Positions 1 to 9,410 of a stretch of DNA of 52,569 bases are shown here, one piece after another. The DNA is from Candidatus Melainabacteria bacterium (GTDB taxonomy: Bacteria > Cyanobacteriota > Vampirovibrionia > Obscuribacterales > Obscuribacteraceae): contig PLXC01000016.1 of the NCBI GenBank assembly GCA_003151275.1, forward strand, positions 1-52,569, read 5' to 3'. The position numbers and the translations under genes are program-made. Position 1 is the stretch's first letter; each line of letters opens with the position of its first letter. The notes under the pieces are model-generated. The model was not told the DNA's origin and ran no database searches. It saw only the letters and a program-made list of their open reading frames with translations.

Positions 1-790
1 GGTGAAGCCGCAGCTGAACACCTGCGAAACCTCCCAACACCGCGCCGGTAAAAGCAGCTTGATAAACTGACTGCACGCCTTCTGCAGGTGACATCGCTGC
101 ACCTGTCAAAGCGCTATGAACGCCCAGTCCAACTAGTCCGCCTCCGGCACCGGCTGCTCCTGTTGTTAGGCTCTTATTCAAGATGCTCGCGTTTTTCGCC
201 GATGCACCTGTGAATTCGGAGAGTTTATTGGACATGACGTGCATGGATCCCAACGTGACACCGGATGTGATGCCCTGGAGCAATCGTTCTTGAAGTATTC
301 TGTTTTGGTTGTGATTGGGTTCTAGCAGCGCCGCTTGCGCAAATCCGGCAGATACTACTTCTCCGGTTCTAAATGCCGAGGCCGTTGCGGAGGCGGATCC
401 CAGTCCAAGACTTAAGGCAAATTCCTCAGCTTGAACAGCGCGACTGATGTTTTTTGTTACAGCAAGACAAGCTAGAAAAGGAACCATCGTCCCAGCCGCT
501 GCCGCGACTTGCTGGGTGTGCCAGTCAAAGCTACCGAATTTGGCATCATCTTGCCTTTCGACAAGCTTCAATGTGTTCGCTACGTTTGAGCCAGCGGTGC
601 GATCGATGATTTGGCTCATTCCGGTGATAGGATTTTGTATCGCCGTATAAGCAAGCGTTCTGGCAAAATCGGCCACGCCGCCATGGCTGTATTTTTCAGC
701 CTCGACGTTAAATGGTGGCTGAACCACATCGAAATTGTCGCTAGAAATGGATTGATCTGCGTAAGCCAAATTTAAATCACCTTGCCACAT
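1..790 (-). CDS. Alanine/glycine-rich protein of unknown function, C-terminus cut by window edge
   Basis: An open frame runs from an ATG at 790 leftward to base 1 without a stop, giving at least 263 residues; the 3' end lies outside the window. The N-terminal 40 residues are polar with no clear signal peptide. From about residue 85 there are long Ala/Gly/Val-rich stretches such as QQVAAAAGTMVPFLACLA and TTGAAGAGGGLVGLGVHSAL, which look like glycine-zipper membrane-inserting helices. No catalytic motif is visible and I do not recognise a family. No strong Shine-Dalgarno precedes the ATG. It could be the N-terminal part of a large envelope-associated protein, but that is inference from composition only. 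Confidence 0.6.
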   Translation of the reverse strand, partial: MWQGDLNLAYADQSISSDNFDVVQPPFNVEAEKYSHGGVADFARTLAYTAIQNPITGMSQIIDRTAGSNVANTLKLVERQDDAKFGSFDWHTQQVAAAAGTMVPFLACLAVTKNISRAVQAEEFALSLGLGSASATASAFRTGEVVSAGFAQAALLEPNHNQNRILQERLLQGITSGVTLGSMHVMSNKLSEFTGASAKNASILNKSLTTGAAGAGGGLVGLGVHSALTGAAMSPAEGVQSVYQAAFTGAVLGGFAGVQLRLH

Positions 791-825
791 ACTCAAAATA
801 TGGTGAAAAGGTTACCAAGGTATTT

Positions 826-908
826 CCAAGTGGCGACGTCTCTGCCCGGGAACGCAAGCCTCTTATGTCTTGCGGTCTGCCACTTCGGCGACCGGGTCAA
901 TCCCCGGT
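826..908. other. Nested hairpins between PDZ gene and the partial gene; possible terminator
   Basis: CCAAGTGGC (826-834) pairs with GCCACTTCGG (879-888, one bulge) and encloses CGCAAG/CTTGCG (853-858 with 869-874). A further hairpin, ACCGGG-TCAAT-CCCCGGT (891-908), overlaps the stop codon of the upstream minus-strand gene. There is no U-tract, so classical Rho-independent termination is not supported. It may be a 3'-end stabilising structure. Confidence 0.3.
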
Positions 909-1523
909 AGGGCTCGCACCCATAGTGCTGTCGCTCTTAGCATTTGAGCCAGGTGGTCCGAGTTCTCGCAGCATTCTTTCATACATGCGGCGGATTCCAT
1001 TATTCCGAATGTCTTCGATGTTCATTCGGGTGAGATTGAAGGTAATCAATTCGCCGTGACGCCTTACGATGTAATCCACTTTGGTGCCGGCTTTACCGTC
1101 GGCTACGTTCCAGGTGGTGCGTTGAGTGTCCTTTCCTTTCAATACATGGTCCGCAATTTGCACAATTACGTCGCCGGGACGGATGCCAGCCAATGCCGCT
1201 GGGCAATCTGGAAAAACCACCGTGATTTTATCGATCTTGCTAAAAAGGCGTCTTGTGCTGACCGTGCCGATGATTCCATATTCCAGATTTCTGTAGTCCT
1301 CAGATGTCCATCTTCTTCCAAATAGACCGAATCCGGGCGAGCTTTTGCGCACAGCCGAACCTTTCAAGGTTGGAGTGGATTCTTTTTGAGCACTGGTTGA
1401 TTGGTCGACTGAGACATCCATCGTTGCCTGACCATCAAGACCGTACCCGTCGCGGCAAGAGGTTGAGATCAGAAACAAGATAGGCAATAGCACTCGCCGG
1501 TAAGAGCATGCGCGCATGTTCAT
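897..1523 (-). CDS. Exported PDZ-domain protein
   Basis: 208 residues. The N-terminus has a basic stretch and hydrophobic core followed by Cys23 in a weak lipobox-like context (ISTSC), so it may be a lipoprotein or a simple secreted protein. A low-complexity linker (about 30-70) leads to one PDZ domain (about 82-168). The carboxylate-binding region and the typical segment AGIRPGDVIVQI are visible at 112-123. No protease catalytic domain is attached, so it should act as a peptide-binding module in the envelope rather than as an HtrA-type protease. It follows the 423-residue secreted protein gene on the same strand by 76 bases and may be co-transcribed. ATGs at 1523 and 1517 are both possible starts. 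Confidence 0.75.
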   Translation of the reverse strand: MNMRACSYRRVLLPILFLISTSCRDGYGLDGQATMDVSVDQSTSAQKESTPTLKGSAVRKSSPGFGLFGRRWTSEDYRNLEYGIIGTVSTRRLFSKIDKITVVFPDCPAALAGIRPGDVIVQIADHVLKGKDTQRTTWNVADGKAGTKVDYIVRRHGELITFNLTRMNIEDIRNNGIRRMYERMLRELGPPGSNAKSDSTMGASPTGD

Positions 1524-1599
1524 TTGTAGAAACTCGTCGCTCCTAGATAAGTGTCGCTAATATTCGTATCTAACCAAAAATTCGCTTCTATTAGGAGAT

Positions 1600-2871
1600 T
1601 CAGAAATACTTCGCCGCTTTCAATTGAGCGATTATTTTATCGTTGGTTTCGGTATCGCTGTTTAGTCGCTTCAGTTCTTTTAGTGCTTTTGTTTTTTGAT
1701 GCAGCAGGCATAAATCTCCAATATAGCCAAGCAGATTGCTTTGGCTGTGTTCTGATTTAAATTCAGCTAGGGCCGCACGAGAATGTCGCTTTATTTCTGT
1801 CGGAAACTGGGCAGTGACGTTCACTAATTTATTTCCCTTTCCCCATTGCCAGATTTGCAAGGGTCCGCCCATGTCCGGCTTCGACAGTGACCAGTCCTCC
1901 GTGACGAATTCGACTTGTGCATTTTCTGGATCACCGCGCAGATCCGCTAGCCGTGGGTTGTTCAGCCCCCATTCATGGGTTGAGACTTTCATTTTTCGAG
2001 AAGCGCGATCATAATAGAAAATCATTTCACATGCGAGTCGAGCGCTATCGACTATCCGTGTCACGCGCAAGTCGACCAATATTTTGTTAGATGGATCTAT
2101 AGTTGAGGTCACAAAGGGACCGAAGCATTCCGGAGTAAGATCCTTCCTTCCCTGATCACTCTTGATTTCAGGCAACTCTAGTGGCTGAGACCAGACCACT
2201 CTCCGACCTCTCTTGATTTTTAGATTCCAATTGGATCCACCATGATCAGACAATTCTTGCTCCCAATGCAATGTTGCTTTGGTATTGCCAGCGGTGCCCA
2301 AAGAGATGCCTTTCATTTTGTTGCCGTGAGCTCGCGCATCGATTGGATTTATCGAAGGTTTCCGCTTTTGGTAACGTCCAGTCTCTTCGTCGTATGCGTA
2401 TTCGAAGGCGTCTACCTTCTGATAACACTGTACTTGAACTAGAATCGCAGGGTCGTTCTCGCCCTCAATTGCAATGATCCGTGGACCGCTGATTTGGACG
2501 ATGTCAGCTTTTCCCTTTTGACTGACAAAGGATTCTGAGTGCGCCAGCTTTCCTTTTCGCAAAATTCGTAGTCTGCCGCTGGTTTTGGCGTTTCCAGCCT
2601 CGAAGATGTGCTCGTTTACAGTCAACTTCGCCGAAACTGGTCCCCCATAGGACGTAAAGACGCTTTTCTGACTGGGATCCACCCAATTTGCCCGGTAAGT
2701 TCGTCCGCTTATTAGATCGGCTTTTGCTCCCGGCATGGAAGTCATCAGAAGCAACATGAACGCAGTTGCACGACTGAACTTCCCCACCGGACTAACAAAT
2801 TTTTGTTTAGGGCTACTGTTCGCCCACAGTACTGGACTAACCAAAAATGGTTTCAATTTCAGCTCCCTCAC
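1600..2871 (-). CDS. Secreted protein of unknown function
   Basis: Up to 423 residues from a GTG at 2871. A hydrophobic segment followed by small residues (AFMLLLMTSMPGAKAD, about 37-52) looks like a signal peptide core with an AKA-D cleavage site. The preceding 36 residues make an unusually long n-region, so an internal start nearer that segment is possible. The mature part is rich in beta-type and charged segments, with repeated Trp (WSQPLELPE, HEWGLNNPRLADLRGD), and ends with a helical Lys-rich tail. I recognise no domain and assign no function. It lies upstream of the PDZ gene on the same strand. Confidence 0.65.
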   Translation of the reverse strand: MRELKLKPFLVSPVLWANSSPKQKFVSPVGKFSRATAFMLLLMTSMPGAKADLISGRTYRANWVDPSQKSVFTSYGGPVSAKLTVNEHIFEAGNAKTSGRLRILRKGKLAHSESFVSQKGKADIVQISGPRIIAIEGENDPAILVQVQCYQKVDAFEYAYDEETGRYQKRKPSINPIDARAHGNKMKGISLGTAGNTKATLHWEQELSDHGGSNWNLKIKRGRRVVWSQPLELPEIKSDQGRKDLTPECFGPFVTSTIDPSNKILVDLRVTRIVDSARLACEMIFYYDRASRKMKVSTHEWGLNNPRLADLRGDPENAQVEFVTEDWSLSKPDMGGPLQIWQWGKGNKLVNVTAQFPTEIKRHSRAALAEFKSEHSQSNLLGYIGDLCLLHQKTKALKELKRLNSDTETNDKIIAQLKAAKYF

Positions 2872-3032
2872 GGATAATGATTAGGCTTACCTTGACAGTC
2901 CTTGCGACTTCCCAGATGGTTGCCAAGGTTCGCCTCTGTTCTTTCTCCAACTACTCGGCTTAGCAAAAAAATAGAGGGGCAGCGTTGTAAAGTAAAGCGA
3001 TCTTCGGTACCTGGTGGGGGTACGAGTCCTTC

Positions 3033-3062
3033 AAAATTTTTACCGATATCGGTAAAAATTTT
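3033..3062. repeat. Perfect 30-bp palindrome, TACCGATATCGGTA family
   Basis: Two 15-base arms centre on GATATC (axis between 3047 and 3048) with the core TTTTTACCGATATCGGTAAAAA. The copy lies 41 bases past the stop of the minus-strand response regulator. Perfect relatives are at 10720, 34238 and 43497. As RNA it would fold into a 12-13 bp hairpin, followed on the minus strand by four U residues. Confidence 0.9.
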
Positions 3063-3103
3063 AAATGGGGGTCTTCCTCGGAAAAGGAAACCGTCTTCGT
3101 TTT

Positions 3104-3790
3104 CTAGACAGACTCCGTATCAACCACTTTGTAACCGACTCCATAAACCGTTTCGATGATTTGCGGCTTTCCGTCATGCTCGAGCTTCTTGCGCAAATTC
3201 TTGATGTGTGTGCGAATGATTTCGGGAGATGCGTCTTCTTCAGCTTTCCAAACTCTGCTTAACAGCGCATCGGCACTAAATACGATATTGCGATGGCGCA
3301 TGAGAAATTCAAGCAAAGCAAATTCTCGCGGCACCAGTTTTATCGGTTGCTGATTGACGGTGACGCAGAATTTGTCTCTATCCAATTCGACTTCGCCGAC
3401 TTTGATTATGTTTGCACTGATCCCAACTGCGGATCGGCGTGCCAATGCTTTAACGCGGGCAGACAATTCTCGAACGTCGAATGGCTTGGTGAGATAATCA
3501 TCGGCACCCGAACCCAGACCTTCTTCTTTGTTGGACATTGTTTGGTTAGCAGTTAACATCAGCACACCACCGTGCCCGCCTCTGTTTCGATACTCTCGAC
3601 ACAACTCAACGCCGGTGACACCAGGCAGGTTCCAATCGAGCACGAGCACATCGTACTCATATATGCGCAGCTTCTCCTGCGCCAACGCACCATCTTCTTC
3701 TGTTTCGACGATATGGTGATCAAGCTTGAGGCAGTCCATGATCACTTTCAAAATCTGTGGATCATCCTCCACAACTAAAATCTTAGCCAC
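3104..3790 (-). CDS. OmpR/PhoB-family two-component response regulator
   Basis: 228 residues. The receiver domain (1-120) has the acidic pair E8/D9/D10, phospho-acceptor Asp52 in VLVLDWNLPG, and a Lys in YLTKPFD. A winged-helix DNA-binding domain (about 130-225) has the typical ending RTHIKNLRKKLE...IETVYGVGYK. It acts as a cytoplasmic transcription factor phosphorylated by a sensor kinase. The start is a GTG with GAGG seven bases upstream. The histidine kinase gene at 4099 is divergent across a 308-base repeat-rich gap and is the obvious candidate partner, although divergent orientation does not prove pairing. Confidence 0.93.
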   Translation of the reverse strand: MAKILVVEDDPQILKVIMDCLKLDHHIVETEEDGALAQEKLRIYEYDVLVLDWNLPGVTGVELCREYRNRGGHGGVLMLTANQTMSNKEEGLGSGADDYLTKPFDVRELSARVKALARRSAVGISANIIKVGEVELDRDKFCVTVNQQPIKLVPREFALLEFLMRHRNIVFSADALLSRVWKAEEDASPEIIRTHIKNLRKKLEHDGKPQIIETVYGVGYKVVDTESV

Positions 3791-3861
3791 TCGCTCGCCT
3801 CGTTATCGGACTGTATCAAAGGTTGATCAATGGAACATACGTCGGGTCGCTTGGCTCACCA

Positions 3862-4080
3862 GCCGAGCAGCTTGCTGAGTCGGGCAGCTTGCTGCATAGA
3901 CCACCCTAGGGAGAGTCGAACAGTTTCGCGGAGTCGGGCAGCTTGCTGCATAGACCCCCCACGGGTGCATAGTCCCCACTAGTGTGCAAATGCGCTACTC
4001 TGGTAGTTTTCACTAGTATGCATAAGCGCTCCTTGGACAGACCCCAGCGGTTTGCATAGACTATCCTCAGATAAATAGTC
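3862..4080. repeat. Mosaic intergenic repeat (upstream-type family)
   Basis: This fills most of the 308-base gap between the regulator and the kinase gene. It carries repeated modules: GCCGAGCAGCTTGCTG, GAGTCGGGCAGCTTGCTGCATAGACC (twice), CACTAGTGTGCA, and CTATCCTCAGATA directly before the kinase. The same modules in the same style occur at 25848-25892 and 46939-47198, with weaker copies at 16747-16800 and 36810-36855. Each module is itself a short inverted repeat. Confidence 0.85.
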
Positions 4081-4098
4081 TAGCAACTACTGAGGTAT

Positions 4099-5775
4099 AT
4101 GGAATGGATGGTTGAACATACACCGCTTGGCTTTTCGGCAATGACGGATCCTGCTGACCGGCTTTCTATCCGAAACATGCAGCTAATAAGTCAGCTGACT
4201 GGTCTTTGCACGTTTTTGATCGGCGTTATTTCCCTTCTTGCCTGGACCTCGGGCAATCCAGCCCTTTCTGCGTTTAAGTCTATTCCCGCCTTTCCCTTTG
4301 TGATCGCCGGACTAGCTGTTTGTGCATTGCAGGCACGCAAGCTCAAGTCGGCGATCCACGTTTCGGGACTGATTTTGGCGTTCACTTTGCTTCTCATAGC
4401 CGCTCACGACCTTGTTGATCTTCTTACAGCATCCAATCAAGAATCGCTGGAGTCAATGTCGGGTGGTTTCGCCTTCTCTTTATTCAATTCGTTGGCTGCA
4501 AACGACGCGCTATCCTTACTTCTGATTAGTATCGCTCTTATTCTCGTGGATTTGCCAGCCAAGCGCTTTAGGCTAGCGGATTTTTTCACGATTGTGGCGG
4601 CATTCATGTCGATGATGACCTTGCTAGGTGTGATTTTCGGCATACCTGGATTTTGTGTCTTCATCTCGTGTCTACGCATATCTCTTCTTGAAGGTCTGAC
4701 AATTGCAGCTCTTTCCTTAGGCGTTTTGTTTATTCGCCCGGAGCAGGGTCTAGCATCGATCATGAGCCGTGATACTGCCGGTGGTGTGCTAGCAAGAAGA
4801 TTGCTGCCGGCAGCGGTGACAATTCCTTTAATTCTCGGCTGGTTGCGAATGGAAGGCGAGCGCCTGAAAATTTACAGTCCTGAAATCGGGCTGACGCTAA
4901 TGGTGGCAATGCTTGTTTTGATATTTTTAACGGTTATATGCTGGAACGCTTGGTCAATCGATCGAATCGACCGAGCTCGTTTAAGAGCGATTAATGAAAT
5001 GGAAGCTGAAATTGCACGACGCAAAGAAGTAGAGCAGCGTTTCAAGGATTTTTATTCCAACGTGTCGCACGAACTGCGTTCACCAATTACTTCTATCCAA
5101 GGCGCCCTACAGCTGATCGATCAGACCATGGATCCGCACAGCGCCAGCAATATAAAGGACTTGATCAGTACGGCCGATTTTAGTTGCGATCGTCTGATTC
5201 GTCTAATCAATGACTTGCTTGATGTGAAACAAATAGAAGAAGGTAAGCTCAGTCTTAAACTTGGACCACTCGATACTTTAGAAGTAGTGACCGTGGCTGT
5301 TGACGGTTTAAAAGGAATGGCGCATGACGCCAGCGTTAAGCTCAGCGTGGTGATGGACGTGTTGGGATATGTGTTAGCGGATGAAGACAGGACTATTCAA
5401 GTGCTGACGAACTTCATATCCAACGCAATCAAGTTTTCTCACCCTGGAGATCTTGTTGTAGTGAAAATCAGTCAACCTGCTCCTGAACGAATCCGCTTCT
5501 CAGTGAAGGACAGCGGACCAGGTATTGCTGAGGATCAGCAGCACAAAATTTTCGGGAAATTCGAAAAGATTGATGCGCACGATGGGCTGAAGCGAAAAGG
5601 GTCTGGTCTAGGCTTAGCGATATCAAAAGGTATTGTCGAAGAGCATGGTGGCACTATTGGCTTTTCTACCGAATTGGAGAAAGGCACTGAATTTTGGTTT
5701 GAACTACCGGTTGCTACTGAGCCTAAAACAGAAAGCGTAAGCAGTCTCCAAGCCGCGGAGAAAACTGTTTCTTGA
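4099..5775 (+). CDS. Membrane-integrated sensor histidine kinase
   Basis: 558 residues. About eight hydrophobic segments occupy residues 28-290 and form an integral-membrane sensor region without an obvious large periplasmic loop. A short coiled linker (294-315) leads to a HisKA domain with phospho-acceptor His324 in NVSHELRSP. The ATPase domain follows with N-box NFISNAIKFS (about 438), G1 DSGPGIAE (471), F-box FGKF and G2 GSGLGLAIS (501). All residues needed for autophosphorylation are visible. There is no PAS or HAMP domain. The likely partner is the divergent regulator at 3104-3790. The next gene starts inside this gene's stop codon, so the two are translationally coupled. Confidence 0.92.
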   Translation: MEWMVEHTPLGFSAMTDPADRLSIRNMQLISQLTGLCTFLIGVISLLAWTSGNPALSAFKSIPAFPFVIAGLAVCALQARKLKSAIHVSGLILAFTLLLIAAHDLVDLLTASNQESLESMSGGFAFSLFNSLAANDALSLLLISIALILVDLPAKRFRLADFFTIVAAFMSMMTLLGVIFGIPGFCVFISCLRISLLEGLTIAALSLGVLFIRPEQGLASIMSRDTAGGVLARRLLPAAVTIPLILGWLRMEGERLKIYSPEIGLTLMVAMLVLIFLTVICWNAWSIDRIDRARLRAINEMEAEIARRKEVEQRFKDFYSNVSHELRSPITSIQGALQLIDQTMDPHSASNIKDLISTADFSCDRLIRLINDLLDVKQIEEGKLSLKLGPLDTLEVVTVAVDGLKGMAHDASVKLSVVMDVLGYVLADEDRTIQVLTNFISNAIKFSHPGDLVVVKISQPAPERIRFSVKDSGPGIAEDQQHKIFGKFEKIDAHDGLKRKGSGLGLAISKGIVEEHGGTIGFSTELEKGTEFWFELPVATEPKTESVSSLQAAEKTVS

Positions 5776-7430
5776 ACGATCATACTCAGGGCTATCCGCC
5801 CCAATTCACTGATAGCTCCGTGCGGCGAACTTGTTTCAGCCGCAGTTACTTGAGCGTTGCATTAACTTGTGTAGTAATCATCTCGTTAATGCTTTGCACC
5901 GCTTGTGGTGGCAAAGGCCCATCCATTCCTTCTCTAAGTGTAAAGGCACCTGAGCTTGACGGAGGAAAGGACTGGCTCAACACAACGAGACCGCTTAAGC
6001 TAAGCGAACTCAAAGGTAAGGTAGTTCTTTTGGACTTCTGGAATTTGAGCTGCGTCAATTGTTTTCACACAATTCCCATACTCAAAGCGCTTGAAGAGCG
6101 CTATCCCAACGAACTAGTAATAATTGGTATTCACTCACCGAAGTACAGCAGTGAGCGAGATACGAAGCTCTTGCGAGAAGCTGCGTTGCGAATGGAGATG
6201 GACCATCCGATCATAAACGATGCCGAGGATCAGCTTTGGAATGCGTATGGTGTGAAAGGCTATCCTACGATTGTTTTGATTGATCCAAACGGCGGTCTCG
6301 TGAAAATGATGATTGGCGAGCGAACCTACTCGCAACTGGATAAACAGGTGAAGCAATTAATCGATCAGTACAAAAAGGATGGTCAAATCGACGAGAAGCC
6401 GCTTACTTTCACAAAAGAGCGCTCACGAATCAAAGACACACCTCTATTCTTCCCGGAAAAGCTGTGTGTTGACCCAAAGCGAAAGATGCTCTTTATCGCG
6501 GATTCAGGACACAATCGTATCGTTGTCACGGATTTGGCCGGCAAGTTATTGAATGTAATTGGCACAGGCAGAATTGGGGCGCAAGACGGACCTTACGCTG
6601 GCGCTGAATTCCATCATCCTCGCGGTCTGACAATTGACGACGACAATCTGTATGTTGCCGATACGCAGAATCAAAAGATCCGGAAAGTGGATTTGAAGAA
6701 ACAAATCGTCAGCACTGTATCTGGTGATGGGCAATTGACTGAAATTCTCGGACCTCCCGAGCTTGGTAAAGCAAAAGATGTGAGGCTTAACTCACCCTGG
6801 GACCTAGTTGTCGCCAAAAACAAAATCTACATCGCGATGGCAGGCTCGCACCAACTCTACCTGCTCGACCTGGCCAGCAATGACATGTCAGTTTTTGCCG
6901 GTTCTGGAACAGAAGAATTGCATGATGGTCCTCTTTTGGAAGCTGATTTGGCGCAACCGAGTGGTATCGCTTTCGGTGATAACAAAATTTATTTCACCGA
7001 CAGCGAATCAAATTCGATTCGAACTGCCGACATTGATAGACGGATTGGAAAAGTAAAAACTCTAACTGGCAAGGGACTGGAGGACTTCGGAGATATCGAT
7101 GGCACATTTGTCAAGGCATTTCTTCAACATCCGCTCGGTGTCGCAGTCGCGGGCAAGAAAATCTATGTGGCGGACACCCTAAATCACAAAATAAAAGCAC
7201 TCGATCTCGATTCTAAGATGGTCAGCACAGTCTGGGGGTCCGGCAAACCCGGTGATGCTGATGGCGAATATCCACAATTCAATGAGCCAAATGGAATAGC
7301 GTATGATGGACAGAAGAATTTGTATATTGCGGACACAAACAACAACGCGATCAAGGTTGGCAACCTACAAACGGGGATGGTATCTACTTTGAAAATTACT
7401 GGTTTAACCGCGCCTGTCAAAGCGAATTGA
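5772..7430 (+). CDS. Thioredoxin-like domain plus NHL-repeat lipoprotein (NHLRC2-like)
   Basis: 552 residues. A signal segment ends at Cys45 (LMLCTAC), a plausible lipid-attachment site although the -3 residue is atypical. A redoxin domain (about 55-200) has the active-site pair C94-V-N-C97 and a GYPT cis-Pro segment. Residues about 215-545 form NHL/beta-propeller repeats, seen as recurring units such as LYVADTQNQKIRKVDL, IYVADTLNHKIKALDL and LYIADTNNNAIKVGNL. The architecture matches the NHLRC2 type. It probably acts in the envelope as a thiol-disulfide enzyme on a propeller scaffold; the substrate is unknown. The start is TTG, overlapping the kinase stop as TTGA, so this is a two-gene operon with coupled translation. 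Confidence 0.85.
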   Translation: MNDHTQGYPPQFTDSSVRRTCFSRSYLSVALTCVVIISLMLCTACGGKGPSIPSLSVKAPELDGGKDWLNTTRPLKLSELKGKVVLLDFWNLSCVNCFHTIPILKALEERYPNELVIIGIHSPKYSSERDTKLLREAALRMEMDHPIINDAEDQLWNAYGVKGYPTIVLIDPNGGLVKMMIGERTYSQLDKQVKQLIDQYKKDGQIDEKPLTFTKERSRIKDTPLFFPEKLCVDPKRKMLFIADSGHNRIVVTDLAGKLLNVIGTGRIGAQDGPYAGAEFHHPRGLTIDDDNLYVADTQNQKIRKVDLKKQIVSTVSGDGQLTEILGPPELGKAKDVRLNSPWDLVVAKNKIYIAMAGSHQLYLLDLASNDMSVFAGSGTEELHDGPLLEADLAQPSGIAFGDNKIYFTDSESNSIRTADIDRRIGKVKTLTGKGLEDFGDIDGTFVKAFLQHPLGVAVAGKKIYVADTLNHKIKALDLDSKMVSTVWGSGKPGDADGEYPQFNEPNGIAYDGQKNLYIADTNNNAIKVGNLQTGMVSTLKITGLTAPVKAN

Positions 7431-7469
7431 CAGTCTTATGACAAAATTCTATATCTTTTTACGATCCGA

Positions 7470-7498
7470 AGAAGAGGAAAAAAACTGCATCCTCTTCT
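7470..7498. terminator. Hairpin between convergent genes, probable bidirectional terminator
   Basis: A nine-base stem (7470-7478 with 7490-7498, core GAAGAGGA/TCCTCTTC) has an 11-base A-rich loop. It sits in the 74-base gap between the convergent NHL gene and the ATPase gene. The trailing sequence is only moderately T-rich, so the evidence is position plus stem. Confidence 0.5.
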
Positions 7499-7504
7499 GT
7501 TGTT

Positions 7505-9397
7505 CTAAGAGTTGAAAACCTGATTTTTAGTCGGCTTTCCCGGCAGTAAACGTGCTGAATTCAGGATAAAAAGCAGCTCAGAACTGACGTGAATAAACGC
7601 CGCAGTGAGAGGGCTCAAATAACCGAAGGCGGCCAATAGCACGCCCACTACATCCACGACGAGCGTTCCGATAAAGTTAGTCATGATAATTCGCCTACAA
7701 CGGTTTGCTATGCGAATTGCTTCGACGAGACGACCTAGATCATTTCCAATTAGCACCACGTCGGCTGATTCCCTGGCAACGTCAGTTCCAGAGCCAATGG
7801 CGACGCCTACCGATGCTTCCATCAATGCCGGTGCGTCGTTTACTCCGTCACCAACCATAGCCACTCGACGGCCAGATGCTGTGAGTTTCTTGATGTACTC
7901 TTGTTTTTCGGCGGGCAATACTTCGGCCGCCACCTCTTCTATCGCCAGCTTGTCGGCGATATTTCGAGCAATTGACTCCGCATCTCCAGTTAGCAAGACA
8001 GAGCGGATGCCTAGCGTTTTCAAATCCGCAACCGCTTGTTTTGCTTCTGGGCGGAGTACGTCTGCTAAGTGGATGATTCCAATTATTTTCTGAGACTTAC
8101 CGATCAGTACTTCTGACGTTTCCGTCCGCATCGTCGGTAATGACTCAACAGCATAGCCGTTCTCTTTAAATAGGCTCCTGTTGCCAACTAGGACTACATC
8201 ACCATCGAGTTTGCAAATAATCCCCTTTCCAGGAGCATAGTTGAATTGTTCGGGCCGGCGAATGGAAAGGCTTTTGTTTTGCGCCTCTTGCATGATCGCT
8301 TTGCCTAAGGGATGTTCCGAGACCGACTCGGCCGAGGCGGCTATTTCCAAAACTTCAGCTTGGCAGGCGCCGTTCAGACATTCCAAATCGATGACCGTCG
8401 GCGTGCCATAAGTAAGCGTTCCAGTTTTGTCAAAAACTACTGTGTCGATTTGGCTCAACAGCTCCAAGAACAATCCACCTTTGATAATTGAACCGGCCCG
8501 AGCTGCACGCCCAACACCGCCAAGGATGGCCAATGGTGTTCCTGCGGCAATACCGCAAGCACCAGCAACAATCACCACTGAGATCGTTGCTTTCATATTG
8601 TGTGTCAGCAACAATGTAAGCAAGGCGCATCCGATCGCAAAGTAAACAAGATATCCGGCTAGTCGGTCTGCCGTCTTTTGCACTGGTGCCTTGGACAGTT
8701 CAGCATTCTCAACGGCATGAATGATCTTGCCGAAGGCTGTATCTTGCCCTATGCTATTGGTTCTCACATCAAGCGTACCGGATTGGTTGATAGTACCGGC
8801 ATACACATGTGAGCCGGCAACTTTTTCCGATGGCATAGACTCACCAGTGATCGTGGACTGATCGATAAATGAATGCCCAGATATGACCATACCGTCTATC
8901 GGAACATTTGAACCGGGCTTAATTACAACGATATCCCCGATTTGTAGATGTGAAACTTTCTTTTTTTCCATCACATCGCCGCTGCGGACAAATGCATCTT
9001 GGGGCAATAACGAAACCAAGTGTTCAATGGCATTACGTCCCCGGCTCATGGTTAGTTTTTCCAATGCTTCGGCAATTAAAACGAAGAATGTGATCAGCAG
9101 CGCCGTAAACGTTTCAGAAATTGCCAGTGCTGCAAACAGCGCAATGGACATCGATAACTCCATTGTCATGCGCCTTTCGCGCAAATTGGAAAAGGCTTCT
9201 TCGAAGATCGGATATCCGCCGATTAGTGTCACAGCTATCGCTAAAACGTTGAAATAAGCCACGTGTTGCCAACACAGCAAAACGGCGAAGCCAACAAAGA
9301 TAATACGGATTAGGTCGAGTTTCTCAAGATTGTGTGATTCGGGTTCGGGATGTTCTACCGCTACAACTGATTCCGCTTTAATATTTGTAGCCGTCAA
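7505..9397 (-). CDS. P1B-type heavy-metal-transporting ATPase with atypical ACG membrane motif
   Basis: 630 residues with all P-type ATPase landmarks: actuator TGES (184-187), phosphorylation site DKTGT (Asp323), the P1B-specific HP dipeptide (H362-P363 in SEHPLG), and the hinge MVGDGVNDAPAL. There is no N-terminal heavy-metal-associated domain; the first 28 residues carry only two His. The transmembrane metal motif, normally CPC or SPC, reads A280-C281-G282 (VAGACGIAAGTP), so the exported ion cannot be read from the usual code. The start is TTG with GAGG seven bases upstream. It lies 13 bases downstream of the RcnR/FrmR-like repressor gene and is almost certainly in its operon. Function is ATP-driven metal efflux across the inner membrane; Ni/Co is an inference from the repressor ligands. 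Confidence 0.9.
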   Translation of the reverse strand: MTATNIKAESVVAVEHPEPESHNLEKLDLIRIIFVGFAVLLCWQHVAYFNVLAIAVTLIGGYPIFEEAFSNLRERRMTMELSMSIALFAALAISETFTALLITFFVLIAEALEKLTMSRGRNAIEHLVSLLPQDAFVRSGDVMEKKKVSHLQIGDIVVIKPGSNVPIDGMVISGHSFIDQSTITGESMPSEKVAGSHVYAGTINQSGTLDVRTNSIGQDTAFGKIIHAVENAELSKAPVQKTADRLAGYLVYFAIGCALLTLLLTHNMKATISVVIVAGACGIAAGTPLAILGGVGRAARAGSIIKGGLFLELLSQIDTVVFDKTGTLTYGTPTVIDLECLNGACQAEVLEIAASAESVSEHPLGKAIMQEAQNKSLSIRRPEQFNYAPGKGIICKLDGDVVLVGNRSLFKENGYAVESLPTMRTETSEVLIGKSQKIIGIIHLADVLRPEAKQAVADLKTLGIRSVLLTGDAESIARNIADKLAIEEVAAEVLPAEKQEYIKKLTASGRRVAMVGDGVNDAPALMEASVGVAIGSGTDVARESADVVLIGNDLGRLVEAIRIANRCRRIIMTNFIGTLVVDVVGVLLAAFGYLSPLTAAFIHVSSELLFILNSARLLPGKPTKNQVFNS

Positions 9398-9410
9398 ACT
9401 AGTTGCCTCA

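Noticed and set aside
826..908. tRNA-Leu-like stretch (GCCGAAGTGGC...GGCAGACCGCAAG style) on the minus strand
   Set aside because: The acceptor halves do not pair in a 7-bp stem with a T arm and no proper anticodon loop forms; it is kept only as hairpins.
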